Positions 1 to 7,364 of a stretch of 17,223 nt of DNA are shown piece by piece. The position numbers and the translations under genes were made by a program. This stretch comes from Halovenus sp. Lineage in GTDB: Archaea > Halobacteriota > Halobacteria > Halobacteriales > Haloarculaceae. Location of the stretch: contig JAQCNG010000359.1 in the NCBI GenBank assembly GCA_028275145.1, forward strand, positions 1-17,223, written 5' to 3'. The notes beneath the pieces are model-generated. The model did not search any database. It saw nothing but the letters and a program-made list of their open reading frames with translations, and was not told the DNA's origin. Within the stretch, counting starts at the first letter, position 1. Every line of letters starts with the position of its first letter.

Positions 1-624
1 GTCGCGACGACGTTCTCCTCGCACATCGCCCGGGTGAAGTCACTGGTCGAGTTCGCCGACGACATCGGCCGTCAGCCGGTGTTGCTGGGCCGCTCGATGG
101 AGAAGTACTCCGGCACCGCGGAGCGACTCGACTTTGTCGAGTTCCCCGAGGACCTCGGGATGTACGGCCACCGGAAGTCGGTCGACCGGACGTTCAAACG
201 CATCATGAACGAGGGCAAAGGCGAGTTCCTGCCCATCGTGACGGGCCACCAAGGCGAGCCACGCGCGATGCTCACCCGGATGGGTCGCGGCGAGACGCCG
301 TACGAACTCGCGGACGGTGACAAGGTGGTCTTCTCGGCACGGGTCATCCCGGAGCCGACCAACGAGGGCCAGCGCTACCAGGCCGAGCAGTTGCTCGGGA
401 TGCAGGGCGCGCGCATCTACGACGACATCCACGTCTCGGGGCACCTTCGCAGCGAGGGTCACTACGAGATGCTAGATGCACTCCAGCCCCAGCACGTCAT
501 CCCCGCCCACCAGGACCTGAGTGGGTTCTCCCCGTACGTCAATCTGGCAGAGAACAACGGCTACACGGTCGGTCGGGACCTGCATATCAGCCGGAACGGC
601 CAGCTCATCCAGCTGGTCGACTGA
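1..624 (+). CDS. Archaeal RNase J (beta-CASP ribonuclease), 3' part
   Basis: The reading frame is open from base 1, so the gene starts upstream and only its last 207 residues are present. It resembles the C-terminal half of archaeal RNase J, a metallo-beta-lactamase/beta-CASP 5'-to-3' exoribonuclease of RNA turnover. Visible hallmarks are the segment [10 protein letters not shown] at the left edge, HVSGH (about 430-444, the beta-CASP motif B type histidine) and VIPAHQD (about 496-516, motif C), followed by a standard short C-terminus ending GQLIQLVD. The catalytic HxHxDH motif would lie upstream and cannot be checked. The stop is one base before the idsA start, so the two genes are almost certainly cotranscribed; the same neighbourhood is common in haloarchaea. 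An internal GTG at 34 is not the true start because the homology continues upstream of it. Confidence 0.88.
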   Translation, partial: VATTFSSHIARVKSLVEFADDIGRQPVLLGRSMEKYSGTAERLDFVEFPEDLGMYGHRKSVDRTFKRIMNEGKGEFLPIVTGHQGEPRAMLTRMGRGETPYELADGDKVVFSARVIPEPTNEGQRYQAEQLLGMQGARIYDDIHVSGHLRSEGHYEMLDALQPQHVIPAHQDLSGFSPYVNLAENNGYTVGRDLHISRNGQLIQLVD

Positions 625-625
625 G

Positions 626-1663
626 ATGTCCGAACTCGGGGGTGTCGAGCAGGCGCTGGACCACCGGCGCGGGCACATCAACGACGCGCTCCTGGCGGCG
701 GTCCCGGTGGAGAAGCCAGAGCGGTTACACGGCGCGGCGCGACACCTGCTCAAGGCGGGTGGCAAGCGCCTCAGGCCGGCGCTTTTGCTCATGTCTGCGG
801 AGTCGCTCGCGGCGGTCGACCCCGATTCGCCGGTCGACTACCACCGGTTCCCGGCCGCCGACGGTGGTTCGGCCGACGTGCTGGCGGCGGCGACGAGTGT
901 CGAACTCGTCCAGACGTTCACACTGGTCCACGACGACCTCATCGACGACGACGACGTCCGCCGCGGGGTCCCGGCCGTTCACCGGCGGTACGACGACTCG
1001 ACGGCTATTCTTGCCGGTGACGTGCTCCACGCCCGGGCGTTCGAACTGCTGCTCGGGACGGGGGCCTCGCCGGAGCGCTCGATGCGCGCGCTCGCCCGCC
1101 TCGCGCGGACCTGCGCCGAAATCTGCGAGGGGCAGACAGCCGACATCAGACTCGAGGAGCGCAGCCAGGTCACCGTCGAGGAGTACATCGACATGATAGA
1201 CCGGAAGACGGGTGTCCTGTTTGCCACGTCGGCCAGTCTGCCCGCGATACTGCTCGGCCACGAGGACGCCGTCGACCCGCTGGCATCCTACGGTCGCGAG
1301 ATCGGCCGTGCGTTCCAGATTCACGACGACCTGCTCGACCTGACGACCCCGACAGAGACGCTCGGGAAACAGCGCGGGAGTGACCTCGTGGAGGGCAAGC
1401 GCACGCTCGTGAACGTCCACGCGCGCCAGCAAGGGGTCGACGTCGACGAACTGCTCGCGGAGGAGACGGCCGCCAGCGTGACCGACGCCAGGATAGACGA
1501 CGCAGTCGCGGTGCTGGAGGAGGCCGGCAGTCTCGAGTTCGCCCGCGAGCGCGCCCGGGAGTTCGTCGAGCGCGGCAAGGACCACCTCGATGCGCTCCCA
1601 CAGAACCAGTCCCGCCGACTGCTCACCGACACCGCTGACTACCTCGTCGAACGGGACTACTGA
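626..1663 (+). CDS. idsA: Geranylgeranyl diphosphate synthase (long paralogue)
   Basis: A trans-isoprenyl diphosphate synthase of 345 residues that condenses IPP onto allylic diphosphates in the cytosol to make the C20 precursor of archaeol lipids. In order: GGKRLRP near residues 45-51 (IPP binding), first Asp-rich motif DDLID at 103-107 within HDDLIDDDD, RKTG at 193-196, and second Asp-rich motif DDLLD at 234-238 followed by GKQRGSD. The residue five before the first Asp is Phe98, the bulky residue characteristic of archaeal C20 synthases. The ATG at 626 is chosen because it follows the RNase J stop by one base; a longer upstream reading would overlap RNase J. A loop at about residues 64-86 (rich in D, P and G) is longer than in the second paralogue at 10250. 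Product specificity is inferred from family knowledge. Confidence 0.93.
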   Translation: MSELGGVEQALDHRRGHINDALLAAVPVEKPERLHGAARHLLKAGGKRLRPALLLMSAESLAAVDPDSPVDYHRFPAADGGSADVLAAATSVELVQTFTLVHDDLIDDDDVRRGVPAVHRRYDDSTAILAGDVLHARAFELLLGTGASPERSMRALARLARTCAEICEGQTADIRLEERSQVTVEEYIDMIDRKTGVLFATSASLPAILLGHEDAVDPLASYGREIGRAFQIHDDLLDLTTPTETLGKQRGSDLVEGKRTLVNVHARQQGVDVDELLAEETAASVTDARIDDAVAVLEEAGSLEFARERAREFVERGKDHLDALPQNQSRRLLTDTADYLVERDY

Positions 1664-1730
1664 ACCGGGCCGCCGACGCGGTCCTCGCGTTCGGGATTCG
1701 AGACACCCCTTCCTGTGCACCGTAGAGGGT

Positions 1731-1751
1731 CCGCAGCGTCAATCTCTGCGG
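1731..1751 (+). terminator. Hairpin downstream of idsA (possible terminator)
   Basis: CCGCAG and CTGCGG form a perfect 6-bp stem with a 9-nt loop, 67 nt past the idsA stop in the gap between two convergent genes. There is no T tract after it, so a termination role is weakly supported. The rest of 1664-1932 holds no gene I can support. Confidence 0.25.
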
Positions 1752-1932
1752 TGTGGCGGTGAGAGACGCGGAGTCCCGGACGCCGCCCGCGTGGCGTTCA
1801 GGGTCCGTACAGCGGTTCGTTCTCCCCGGACGACCAGTTCACGACAGCAACCCCGTCGACCGCACGGGACTCGCCGGGTGCAATCGACCAGTCAGGGGTG
1901 GGCCGACAGTCGGGCCACGTGGGGAGCGTGGC

Positions 1933-2838
1933 TCACAGGTCCAGGTTGGCGTGCCAGGCACCGGCGTCGGACTCGGCAACGCGGTCGTCCATGTCGGCGA
2001 GCAGCGAGACGGCACGGTTGGCCACCCGGACGGCCCGGCCCTCACCCTCGGTCCGGAACTCGCCGGTCGTCCGGTCGGCAAAGACCGTACAGACCGCTCC
2101 GGCCCGGAGTCCGTAGATACCCGCGAGCGTCAGCAGCATGCTCGCCTCCATCTCGAAGTTGAGCACACCCGCGCGCCGGAGTTCCTCGATTCGTTCCTCG
2201 GCCTGTCGGCCCCGGAAGCCGCCGAACCCCTCGCGGCTCTGCCCGGCGTAGAAACTGTCGGTGCTCGCCGTCAGTCCGAGGTGGTAGGTGTAGCCGAGTT
2301 CCTCGGCCGCGGCCGCGAGCGCCGAGACGACCGCGTGGTCGGCGACCGCGGGGTACTCCGGACGGACGTACTCGGCGCTTGTCCCCTCCTGTCGAACGGC
2401 ACCGGTCGTGATTATCAGGTCACCGACGTCCGTTTCGGGCTGGATTGCCCCACACGAACCCACCCGGAGGAAGGTGTCGGCACCCACCCGGGCGAGTTCC
2501 TCGACCGCTATCGCGGCCGACGGCGACCCGATGCCCGTCGACGTCGCCGAGAGCTGGGTCCCGTTGTAACTGCCCGTGACTGTCCGGTACTCGCGGTGGT
2601 CCCCGACGACATCGTGGTCGTCCCACTCCGCCGCGATACGGTCGACCCGCTCGGGGTCCCCCGGCAGCAGTACCGCGTCCGCGACGTCGCCCGACCGGAG
2701 TTCGAGGTGGTACTGCTCGTCCTCGCGGGGGTCCTCGCTGCCCCCGCGGTTGGCGACATCGTCATCGTGGGACGGGTGGCTCTGGTCGTGGCCGTCACCG
2801 GCGTCTCCCGCGGGCCGGTCGTCGCTGTTGTTGCTCAT
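1933..2838 (-). CDS. udp: Uridine phosphorylase (nucleoside phosphorylase family)
   Basis: A 301-residue PNP/UDP-family phosphorylase. Uridine phosphorylase splits uridine with phosphate into uracil and ribose-1-phosphate. Seen in the sequence: LLPGDPERV (57-65, phosphate-binding glycine loop), STGIGSPSAAI (100-110), the family signature ADTFLRVGSCGAI (120-132) and NFEMEAS (227-233, the Glu-Met-Glu that holds the ribose). The first 40 or so residues are a low-complexity D/G/S/H-rich extension absent from typical bacterial enzymes of about 250 residues. The start overlaps the cdd stop by 4 bp (ATGA), so the long N-terminus is supported by translational coupling. Together with cdd it breaks down cytidine and uridine; in haloarchaea the ribose-1-phosphate can enter the non-carboxylating pentose bisphosphate pathway (family knowledge). 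Purine substrates cannot be excluded. Confidence 0.87.
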   Translation of the reverse strand: MSNNSDDRPAGDAGDGHDQSHPSHDDDVANRGGSEDPREDEQYHLELRSGDVADAVLLPGDPERVDRIAAEWDDHDVVGDHREYRTVTGSYNGTQLSATSTGIGSPSAAIAVEELARVGADTFLRVGSCGAIQPETDVGDLIITTGAVRQEGTSAEYVRPEYPAVADHAVVSALAAAAEELGYTYHLGLTASTDSFYAGQSREGFGGFRGRQAEERIEELRRAGVLNFEMEASMLLTLAGIYGLRAGAVCTVFADRTTGEFRTEGEGRAVRVANRAVSLLADMDDRVAESDAGAWHANLDL

Positions 2839-3236
2839 TGCTCAGCCACCCCGTCGAGATGTGCCGCGGCAATCGGTTCGGGGAGCAACTCGCCGAGTTC
2901 GTAGGTTTCGACGCCATCGTGGCTCTCACAGGCAATCTCGAACTCGGGTGGACAGAACTCCGCGAGGGACTGGCGACACATCCCGCAGGGTGTCACGCCG
3001 TCTCGCTCCCCGGAGACGACCGCGAGTCGGTCGAACCGCCGCCGCCCGTCCGCAACGGCCGTCCCGAGCGCGACCTCCTCGGCGTGGAGGCTGTTCGAGT
3101 AGTTCGCCACCTCGACGTTACAGCCCGTGTAGACTGCCCCCTCGCTCGTCTCCAGTGCCGCTCCGACGGCGTACCCGGAGTAGGGGATGTGGGCGTTGCC
3201 GAGCGCGTTACGTGCCGCCTCGAGTAACTGCTGCAT
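2835..3236 (-). CDS. cdd: Cytidine deaminase
   Basis: A 133-residue enzyme of the short, normally tetrameric cytidine deaminase class, which hydrolyses cytidine to uridine in the cytosol. The zinc site is visible as HAEE (51-54; His51 ligand, Glu53 proton shuttle) and PCGMC (83-87; Cys84 and Cys87 ligands). The NVE segment at 40-42 matches the ribose-binding motif of the family. The first zinc ligand is His, as in the long dimeric E. coli enzyme, whereas short enzymes such as the B. subtilis one usually have Cys. Its last codons overlap the start of udp by 4 bp, giving a two-gene pyrimidine salvage operon. A TATA-like box about 27 bp upstream of the ATG suggests a leaderless mRNA. Confidence 0.92.
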   Translation of the reverse strand: MQQLLEAARNALGNAHIPYSGYAVGAALETSEGAVYTGCNVEVANYSNSLHAEEVALGTAVADGRRRFDRLAVVSGERDGVTPCGMCRQSLAEFCPPEFEIACESHDGVETYELGELLPEPIAAAHLDGVAEQ

Positions 3237-3259
3237 GAACCTGTTTGGACCACCACGGG

Positions 3260-3266
3260 CAAATAG
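3260..3266 (-). promoter_or_regulatory. TATA-like box of the cdd-udp operon
   Basis: On the minus strand this reads CTATTTG, an AT-rich island in GC-rich DNA, centred about 27 bp from the cdd ATG. That spacing places the transcription start on or beside the start codon, as expected for a leaderless haloarchaeal transcript. Confidence 0.5.
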
Positions 3267-3309
3267 CTGTGCGATACTCCCCGGGAGACAGCGTCAGTTC
3301 GCGGCGGAG

Positions 3310-4383
3310 TCAGTCGTCGTCGGTTTCGCTGGTGATGACCGCCTCCTCCCCGTCGCTGAATCCGGCCGACTCCTCCTGACGGCGCCTCGCGTCGGGGTCG
3401 TACTTCGCCTCGATCTGCTGGAACCGCGGCACGAAAGAGAGTTCGTGGTGGCTCTCGGTCTCGTGGCCGAGATACCGGTCCTCGAGGTCGAACTGTGCCT
3501 GCTCGTCGTTGTCGGCGATGTTCTTGAAGTCCTCGTAGACCGCGTGTGCCCCCGAGTGGAGGGCAAACAGAGTGATGAAGATGTAGTTGTACCCCAGGCC
3601 GCCCAGCTCCGAGAACGTCAGCGGGTCCTCCTCCTCGCTCCAGGCGAAACTCGAGGAGTAGTTGAACGCGAGTTTCACATCGGGGTGTGTCTCCTGTAGT
3701 GTCTCGGCGTACTCGACAGCGTCCTCGCGGGAGGGGTCGGGCATCTCCGGCCAGACGATATCGACGCCCGCGTCCGCGTAGATGCGCCCCCGCTCGAGGT
3801 GTTCCTCCCAGTCACCGTTTGCCGAACCGTAGGCGTCGGTCCGGGCGATGATGATCGTATCCTCCGACTGCTTCGCGTCGACGGCCGCGCTGAACCGTGC
3901 CTCGGCGTCCTCGCGCGAGATGATCTGCTTGCCGGCGATGTGGCCACACCGTTTCGGTGTGGTCTGGTCCTCGATGTGGACCGCCGCGACGCCGGCCTTC
4001 TCGTACTCGCGGACGGCACGCCGGACGTTGTGAGTGCCCCCGTAGCCGGTGTCACAGTCCGCGACGATGGGCAGACTCGTTGCCTCCACCTGCCGTTTGG
4101 CGTTCTCCACCATCTCCCGCATGTCGACCATCTCCAGATCCGGGAACCCGAACTGGCCGAGCACCGTCGAGTATCCCGACATGTACACCGCATCGTGGCC
4201 GGCCATCTCCGCCAGGCGCGCATCCAGCGCGTGGTACGTGCCGGGCGCGAACACGAACTCCTGGCTGTTCAGCTTCTCGCGCAACTCCCGTGCCTTTGGA
4301 TTGTCCAGATTGTCCCGGATGTGCGGCTCTGTGCTCTTGACTCGACTCGCGACCTCGTCGATACCGCCGTCGTTCTGTGTCAT
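3310..4383 (-). CDS. aceA: Isocitrate lyase
   Basis: A 357-residue member of the isocitrate lyase / PEP mutase superfamily. Isocitrate lyase cleaves isocitrate to glyoxylate and succinate, the first step of the glyoxylate bypass used to grow on acetate or fatty acids. Seen: DCDTGYGG (109-116, Mg-binding aspartates), the signature KRCGH (144-148; catalytic Cys146), and NYSSSFAW (241-248), which resembles the isocitrate lyase segment NCSPSFNW and favours this call over methylisocitrate lyase. The length fits the short haloarchaeal enzyme (about 345 residues in Haloferax), not the longer bacterial one. Malate synthase is not adjacent here. The gene stands alone with a 309-bp upstream gap containing AT-rich and dyad elements, which suggests carbon-source control. 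Methylisocitrate lyase remains the main alternative. Confidence 0.83.
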   Translation of the reverse strand: MTQNDGGIDEVASRVKSTEPHIRDNLDNPKARELREKLNSQEFVFAPGTYHALDARLAEMAGHDAVYMSGYSTVLGQFGFPDLEMVDMREMVENAKRQVEATSLPIVADCDTGYGGTHNVRRAVREYEKAGVAAVHIEDQTTPKRCGHIAGKQIISREDAEARFSAAVDAKQSEDTIIIARTDAYGSANGDWEEHLERGRIYADAGVDIVWPEMPDPSREDAVEYAETLQETHPDVKLAFNYSSSFAWSEEEDPLTFSELGGLGYNYIFITLFALHSGAHAVYEDFKNIADNDEQAQFDLEDRYLGHETESHHELSFVPRFQQIEAKYDPDARRRQEESAGFSDGEEAVITSETDDD

Positions 4384-4396
4384 GAGTTCTGGTGAC

Positions 4397-4412
4397 CGCG
4401 CCTGTTGGCGCG
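4397..4412 (-). promoter_or_regulatory. Hairpin in the probable 5' leader of aceA
   Basis: CGCGCC-TGTT-GGCGCG is a perfect 6-bp GC stem with a 4-nt loop ending 14 nt before the aceA start. If transcription starts below the T-rich element at 4447-4453, this hairpin lies in the 5' untranslated leader close to the ribosome entry site. It could equally be a DNA operator. Confidence 0.4.
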
Positions 4413-4481
4413 TGTCGATCGGCAGTTTGGAGGAGTTGGCCGGCGGTAAAAAATGTTATGAACGATAATGATGATAATAGC

Positions 4482-4500
4482 GTATCACTATATACGATAC
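4482..4500. promoter_or_regulatory. Dyad overlapping a TATA-like core upstream of aceA
   Basis: The 19-bp sequence GTATCACTATATACGATAC has perfect 5-bp arms (GTATC/GATAC) around a TATA-like centre. A dyad over a TATA element is a typical arrangement for an archaeal repressor or activator site. No regulator is known from the sequence. Confidence 0.4.
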
Positions 4501-4660
4501 TAGGTGCCTAGAACGAGTCGTGGTGACAGCAACCACGCGGCGGGCGGGTGGGACCGTCTACACGGCACAGAGCGCTACCGTCCAGCCGAGATTTTTCCCA
4601 GATTCGTTCATATCTGTGTCGGTCATCCGCGAGGACTGGGGGGGCGTGAGCAAAGTCCTG

Positions 4661-4667
4661 AAAAAAA
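4661..4667 (-). terminator. T7 tract terminator after the GTPase gene
   Basis: The minus strand has seven consecutive T residues starting about 26 nt after the stop codon at 4693, preceded by a GC-rich stretch. Archaeal termination relies largely on such U-rich ends. Confidence 0.6.
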
Positions 4668-4692
4668 CTCCGGCGGGTTACCGTGAGTGACC

Positions 4693-6309
4693 CTACTCCG
4701 TGGGTGGAACCTCGGTGACGGTGCCGACGCCTTTGCTGCGGCCCTCGCGGAAGACGAATCGCTGTCCCTCCTCGACGAGATACGGGCGGAACTTGAACTG
4801 GACACGTGCCCGCCCGGAGTCCCCGGGGAGCAGGCGGCCCTCGCGGGGGTAAAACGCCGCTGCCTCGCTGACAGTCTCGAGGTGGACAACGGGTTCGTAG
4901 CCGCTGTTGATGCGGGTCGGGTGGTTCAGCACCACCACGTCGGCCTCGAACTCGCGGACCGGTTCTGGGTCAGCCTCGCGGGGAATCAGTGCCATGCCCC
5001 GCTCCATCTCCGACTCGTCGACGCCTTTCAGCGCGATGCCGACGATGCGGCCGGCGCGGGCCCTGTCGACCCGGTGGTAGTGCATCTCGATGCTCCGGAC
5101 CTCCACGTCACGAAAGCTCCCGTCCGGCATCGGTCCGAGCGTCAGTTGATCGCCGGCCTCCACGGTGCCGGACTCGATGGTGCCGGAGGCCACCGCGCCG
5201 ACACCGGTGACGCTGTATGTCCGGTCGACGTACATCCGGAACTGCTCCCCGTCCGGCTCTGGGCCGGTTCTGGGCAGACGCTCGAACAGACTGTCGAGCG
5301 TCTCCAGCCCCTGCCCGGTGACGGCGCTCGTGGTCACCACCGGAACGACCGTGTCACCGACCTCCTCGACGGCGACATCGACCCCGTGGCGCTCGACACG
5401 CAGCGGTGTCTTGTCCACGTCACGGAGGAGTTGCTCCACCTCGCGCTCGACCTCGTTCAGCCGCGACGCCTCGACGATATCGGCTTTCGTGATGGCGACA
5501 ACCGTGGGGAGCTCCGTCGCAAGCAGGATGCCGAGGTGCTCGCGGGAGGTGCGGGTGGGGCCGTCGTCGGCGGCGACGGTCAGGAGACCGTAGTCGAGTT
5601 TCTGACCGACCAGTCCCCGGATGGTCGTGCGCAGCCACGGCTCGTGGCCCACCGTGTCGACAAAGGAGACCAGCCTGTCGGCCTCCTCGACGACACGGGC
5701 CCGGTCACCCTTCCGGTGTGGGTTGTCCATCCGCACCGGCCCCTGGTCGTCGAAGCCGTAGACCCCGTAGGAGAGGTCCGCCGAGAGCCCGCGCTCGATC
5801 TCGTGGGGCTGGATGTCCAGATATCCGCGGGTGCCGCCCTCGCCGTCGTCGGCCTGACCGGTGACAAGCGAGCCAACGAGCGTGGATTTGCCGTGGTCGA
5901 CGTGGCCGGCCGTGCCGACGACGATGTGCTTGTCGTCCTCGATGACGGTTCCCTCGCGGATGGTGGCCACGCCGACCAGCCCCGCCTTTTTTTCCTCGTC
6001 TGCACTCCAGGTCTGAACGTCCGCGATGTGGACATCGGCCTCATCGGCGAGCAGTGAGAGCACGTCCATCGACTCCGAGAACTCCGTGGGCGGTATGCCG
6101 GCGACACCGCCGTCGTCGGTGACGCCCACGACGTAGGTTGCCTCGCCGTCCCCGGACAGAACGCGATGGCGCATCTGTGCCGCCAGACTCTCCAGTCGGC
6201 CGTCGGCCAGGTGCAGGTTCTTTGTGAGTCGTTCCTTGAACTCCACGCTGCCACCCTCGTGTTCGCCCTGTTCGATTGCACGCTCGAGGACGGCCCGGTC
6301 AGGGCTCAT
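4693..6309 (-). CDS. GTPBP1-like translational GTPase
   Basis: A 538-residue EF-Tu/EF-1-alpha-like GTPase of the GTPBP1/GTPBP2 type. The G domain is clear: G1 GHVDHGKST (135-143), G3 DTVGH (218-222, including the catalytic-type His222), G4 TKAD (274-277) and G5 near TSAV (327-330). It is followed by two beta-barrel domains (about 355-445 and 450-535), as in EF-Tu. About 125 residues precede the G domain, with a helical start and a segment YVVGVTDDGGVAGI (59-72); this extension is typical of the GTPBP1 group rather than of elongation factors. Eukaryotic relatives act in ribosome and mRNA quality control; the archaeal role is unproven. The start ATG at 6309 lies about 27 bp below a weak TATA-like AAAAGG/CCTTTT island. 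The gene appears monocistronic. Confidence 0.85.
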   Translation of the reverse strand: MSPDRAVLERAIEQGEHEGGSVEFKERLTKNLHLADGRLESLAAQMRHRVLSGDGEATYVVGVTDDGGVAGIPPTEFSESMDVLSLLADEADVHIADVQTWSADEEKKAGLVGVATIREGTVIEDDKHIVVGTAGHVDHGKSTLVGSLVTGQADDGEGGTRGYLDIQPHEIERGLSADLSYGVYGFDDQGPVRMDNPHRKGDRARVVEEADRLVSFVDTVGHEPWLRTTIRGLVGQKLDYGLLTVAADDGPTRTSREHLGILLATELPTVVAITKADIVEASRLNEVEREVEQLLRDVDKTPLRVERHGVDVAVEEVGDTVVPVVTTSAVTGQGLETLDSLFERLPRTGPEPDGEQFRMYVDRTYSVTGVGAVASGTIESGTVEAGDQLTLGPMPDGSFRDVEVRSIEMHYHRVDRARAGRIVGIALKGVDESEMERGMALIPREADPEPVREFEADVVVLNHPTRINSGYEPVVHLETVSEAAAFYPREGRLLPGDSGRARVQFKFRPYLVEEGQRFVFREGRSKGVGTVTEVPPTE

Positions 6310-6614
6310 GTGGATTTATTGCGGACGGCCGAACAAAAGGTTTCCCCGGCCCTCGCTCGGGACCGACACGTACAGCTCCTGAGACCTACGTACGCCTCGG
6401 CCCACCGTCCCGGGACGGAGAACGCCCGGGCCGGTGTCGGGGGCACCGACGACCGGGAGTGCCGTGCTGGCGAACAGACGACACGAACGCTCCGCGACGT
6501 GGTGTGCCGTACAGTCGTGGGCCACGCCGCGGCGGTTGCTCAGGACACAGACTGACTGGTCTCGTCCCCGTACTTGAACCCCCGGACGAACCGGTGGATG
6601 CACACAGCCCCGGT
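6310..6614. other. Gap between GTPase gene and phosphatase gene (305 bp)
   Basis: I see no supported gene here. The right part of the phosphatase/GTPase junction holds the GTPase promoter (CCTTTTGTT on the minus strand, 6332-6340). A perfect 14-bp palindrome CCGTCCCGGGACGG lies at 6405-6418. A 7-bp inverted repeat, GAACCGG (6588-6594) with CCGGTTC (6610-6616), overlaps the stop of the phosphatase gene and could act in 3'-end formation. Short open frames on both strands are rich in Arg, Thr and Ser and look like GC-driven noise. Confidence 0.4.
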
Positions 6615-6616
6615 TC
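6588..6616 (-). terminator. Hairpin overlapping the phosphatase stop codon
   Basis: GAACCGG and CCGGTTC form a perfect 7-bp stem with a 15-nt loop; one arm includes part of the stop codon at 6615-6617. There is no T tract close behind it, so it may be a weak terminator or an mRNA 3'-end stabiliser. Confidence 0.3.
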
Positions 6617-7364
6617 AGTCCACCGACTCGCGGAGCAGGTGTACGGCATCCAGAAACCCCGCTCCGTACGTTCCCGCTGTCACGCGGTCGGCCGCCGCTC
6701 TGGCCGCGTCGTCGGCGTTCCCGACGGCGATTGCTCGGTTTGCGACCTCGAAGGTGGAGACGTCGTTCTGGGAGTCACCGACAGCGGCGAACGCCTCGGG
6801 GTCGAGTCCGAGTTCGCCCGCGAGCGTCCGCAGAGCGTTACCCTTGCTCACGTCGGGCGATTTCACGTGGTACGCGTACCCCGTGTCGACCACGGTGAGT
6901 CCGTGTTCGTCCGCGATGCGCTCGAGTGGAGGGAGTGGCGACTCGCGGCTCACCGCGAGCTCTGTCTCGCGCCAGCGGTTGACGAGGTCCGTCTCCGGCC
7001 ACCCTGTGGTGTACCCCTCCGCCCGGTACGCCTCGACGACCGCCTGTGCCCTCTCCGGGGACCCCTCGAACTGAATCGACTCGGTCGGGCCGGAGATGAC
7101 CACACCGCCGTTCTCGGCGATGACCAGCGTCTCGCGGCCGAGAAACTCACACAGGGCAACCGGGTACGGCATCGACTTCCCCGTCGCGACGATGAGCGTC
7201 GACGGCCAGGACCGACAGACCGGCATCACGCGCGGGTCGAGCCCGCGGTCCGGGCCCGTGAGCGTGCCGTCGATGTCCACCGCCAGCGGCGGGAGCGAGT
7301 CCGGCAGTAGCTCCGTTAGCTCCTCGCCCGCGGGCAGGCCCATCTCGTGGTCGTCGCGGGTCAC
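6615..7364 (-). CDS. Phosphoglycolate phosphatase, archaeal HAD type
   Basis: A 249-residue HAD-superfamily hydrolase of the archaeal phosphoglycolate phosphatase / sucrose-phosphatase-like group, which removes phosphate from 2-phosphoglycolate or a similar small phosphoester in the cytosol. All four HAD motifs are visible: DIDGT (30-34; nucleophile Asp30 and acid Asp32), ATGKS (60-64), Lys174 in VSKGNAL, and GDSQND (196-201). The long cap between motifs II and III is the C2 type. The start is given as GTG because it overlaps the upstream stop by 4 bp (GTGA); an in-frame ATG seven codons later (7343) is possible. It is the last gene of the DUF445 / Abi-alpha operon. Substrate specificity is inferred; other HAD substrates are possible. 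Confidence 0.82.
   Translation of the reverse strand: MTRDDHEMGLPAGEELTELLPDSLPPLAVDIDGTLTGPDRGLDPRVMPVCRSWPSTLIVATGKSMPYPVALCEFLGRETLVIAENGGVVISGPTESIQFEGSPERAQAVVEAYRAEGYTTGWPETDLVNRWRETELAVSRESPLPPLERIADEHGLTVVDTGYAYHVKSPDVSKGNALRTLAGELGLDPEAFAAVGDSQNDVSTFEVANRAIAVGNADDAARAAADRVTAGTYGAGFLDAVHLLRESVD

Larger units (their letters stand above)
4384..4692 (-). promoter_or_regulatory. Control region upstream of aceA (309 bp, no gene)
   Basis: No coding sequence is supported here. Reading away from aceA, the region holds a perfect hairpin 14-29 nt before the ATG (4397-4412), a T-rich stretch on the minus strand (4447-4453, a possible TATA element giving a leader of about 40 nt), and a block at 4447-4503 with strikingly low GC. 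That block carries the direct repeat GATAAT (4464-4469 and 4473-4478) and a dyad at 4482-4500 with TATATA in its centre. The palindrome CTAGGTGCCTAG lies at 4500-4511, and the terminator T tract of the upstream gene at 4661-4667. The AT-rich block contrasts sharply with both flanks. Confidence 0.5.

Noticed and set aside
1801..1932. 44 open codons after the udp stop in the same frame
   Set aside because: The stretch has fairly natural composition and might suggest readthrough or a remnant, but there is no start codon or family match, and such runs are common at this GC content.
1753..2904. 383-codon open frame on the plus strand
   Set aside because: It is antisense to udp and into cdd, both with clear family motifs; its own translation has no recognisable domain.
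4504..4686. 60-codon ORF upstream of aceA on the plus strand
   Set aside because: Composition (R, G, H, P rich, few acidic residues) is not haloarchaeal, it has no promoter, and it crosses the terminator tract of the GTPase gene.
4687..6057. 456-codon open frame on the plus strand
   Set aside because: It is antisense to the GTPBP1-like gene, whose G1, G3 and G4 motifs are intact. Long antisense frames are expected in GC-rich DNA.
6405..6418. Perfect 14-bp palindrome CCGTCCCGGGACGG
   Set aside because: One or two such palindromes are expected by chance in 17 kb of this base composition, and it is not placed near a promoter.
6571..6592. GGTTCAAGT-like sequence on the minus strand suggesting a tRNA T arm
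   Set aside because: The flanking bases cannot form the 5-bp T stem and no acceptor or anticodon arm is present.
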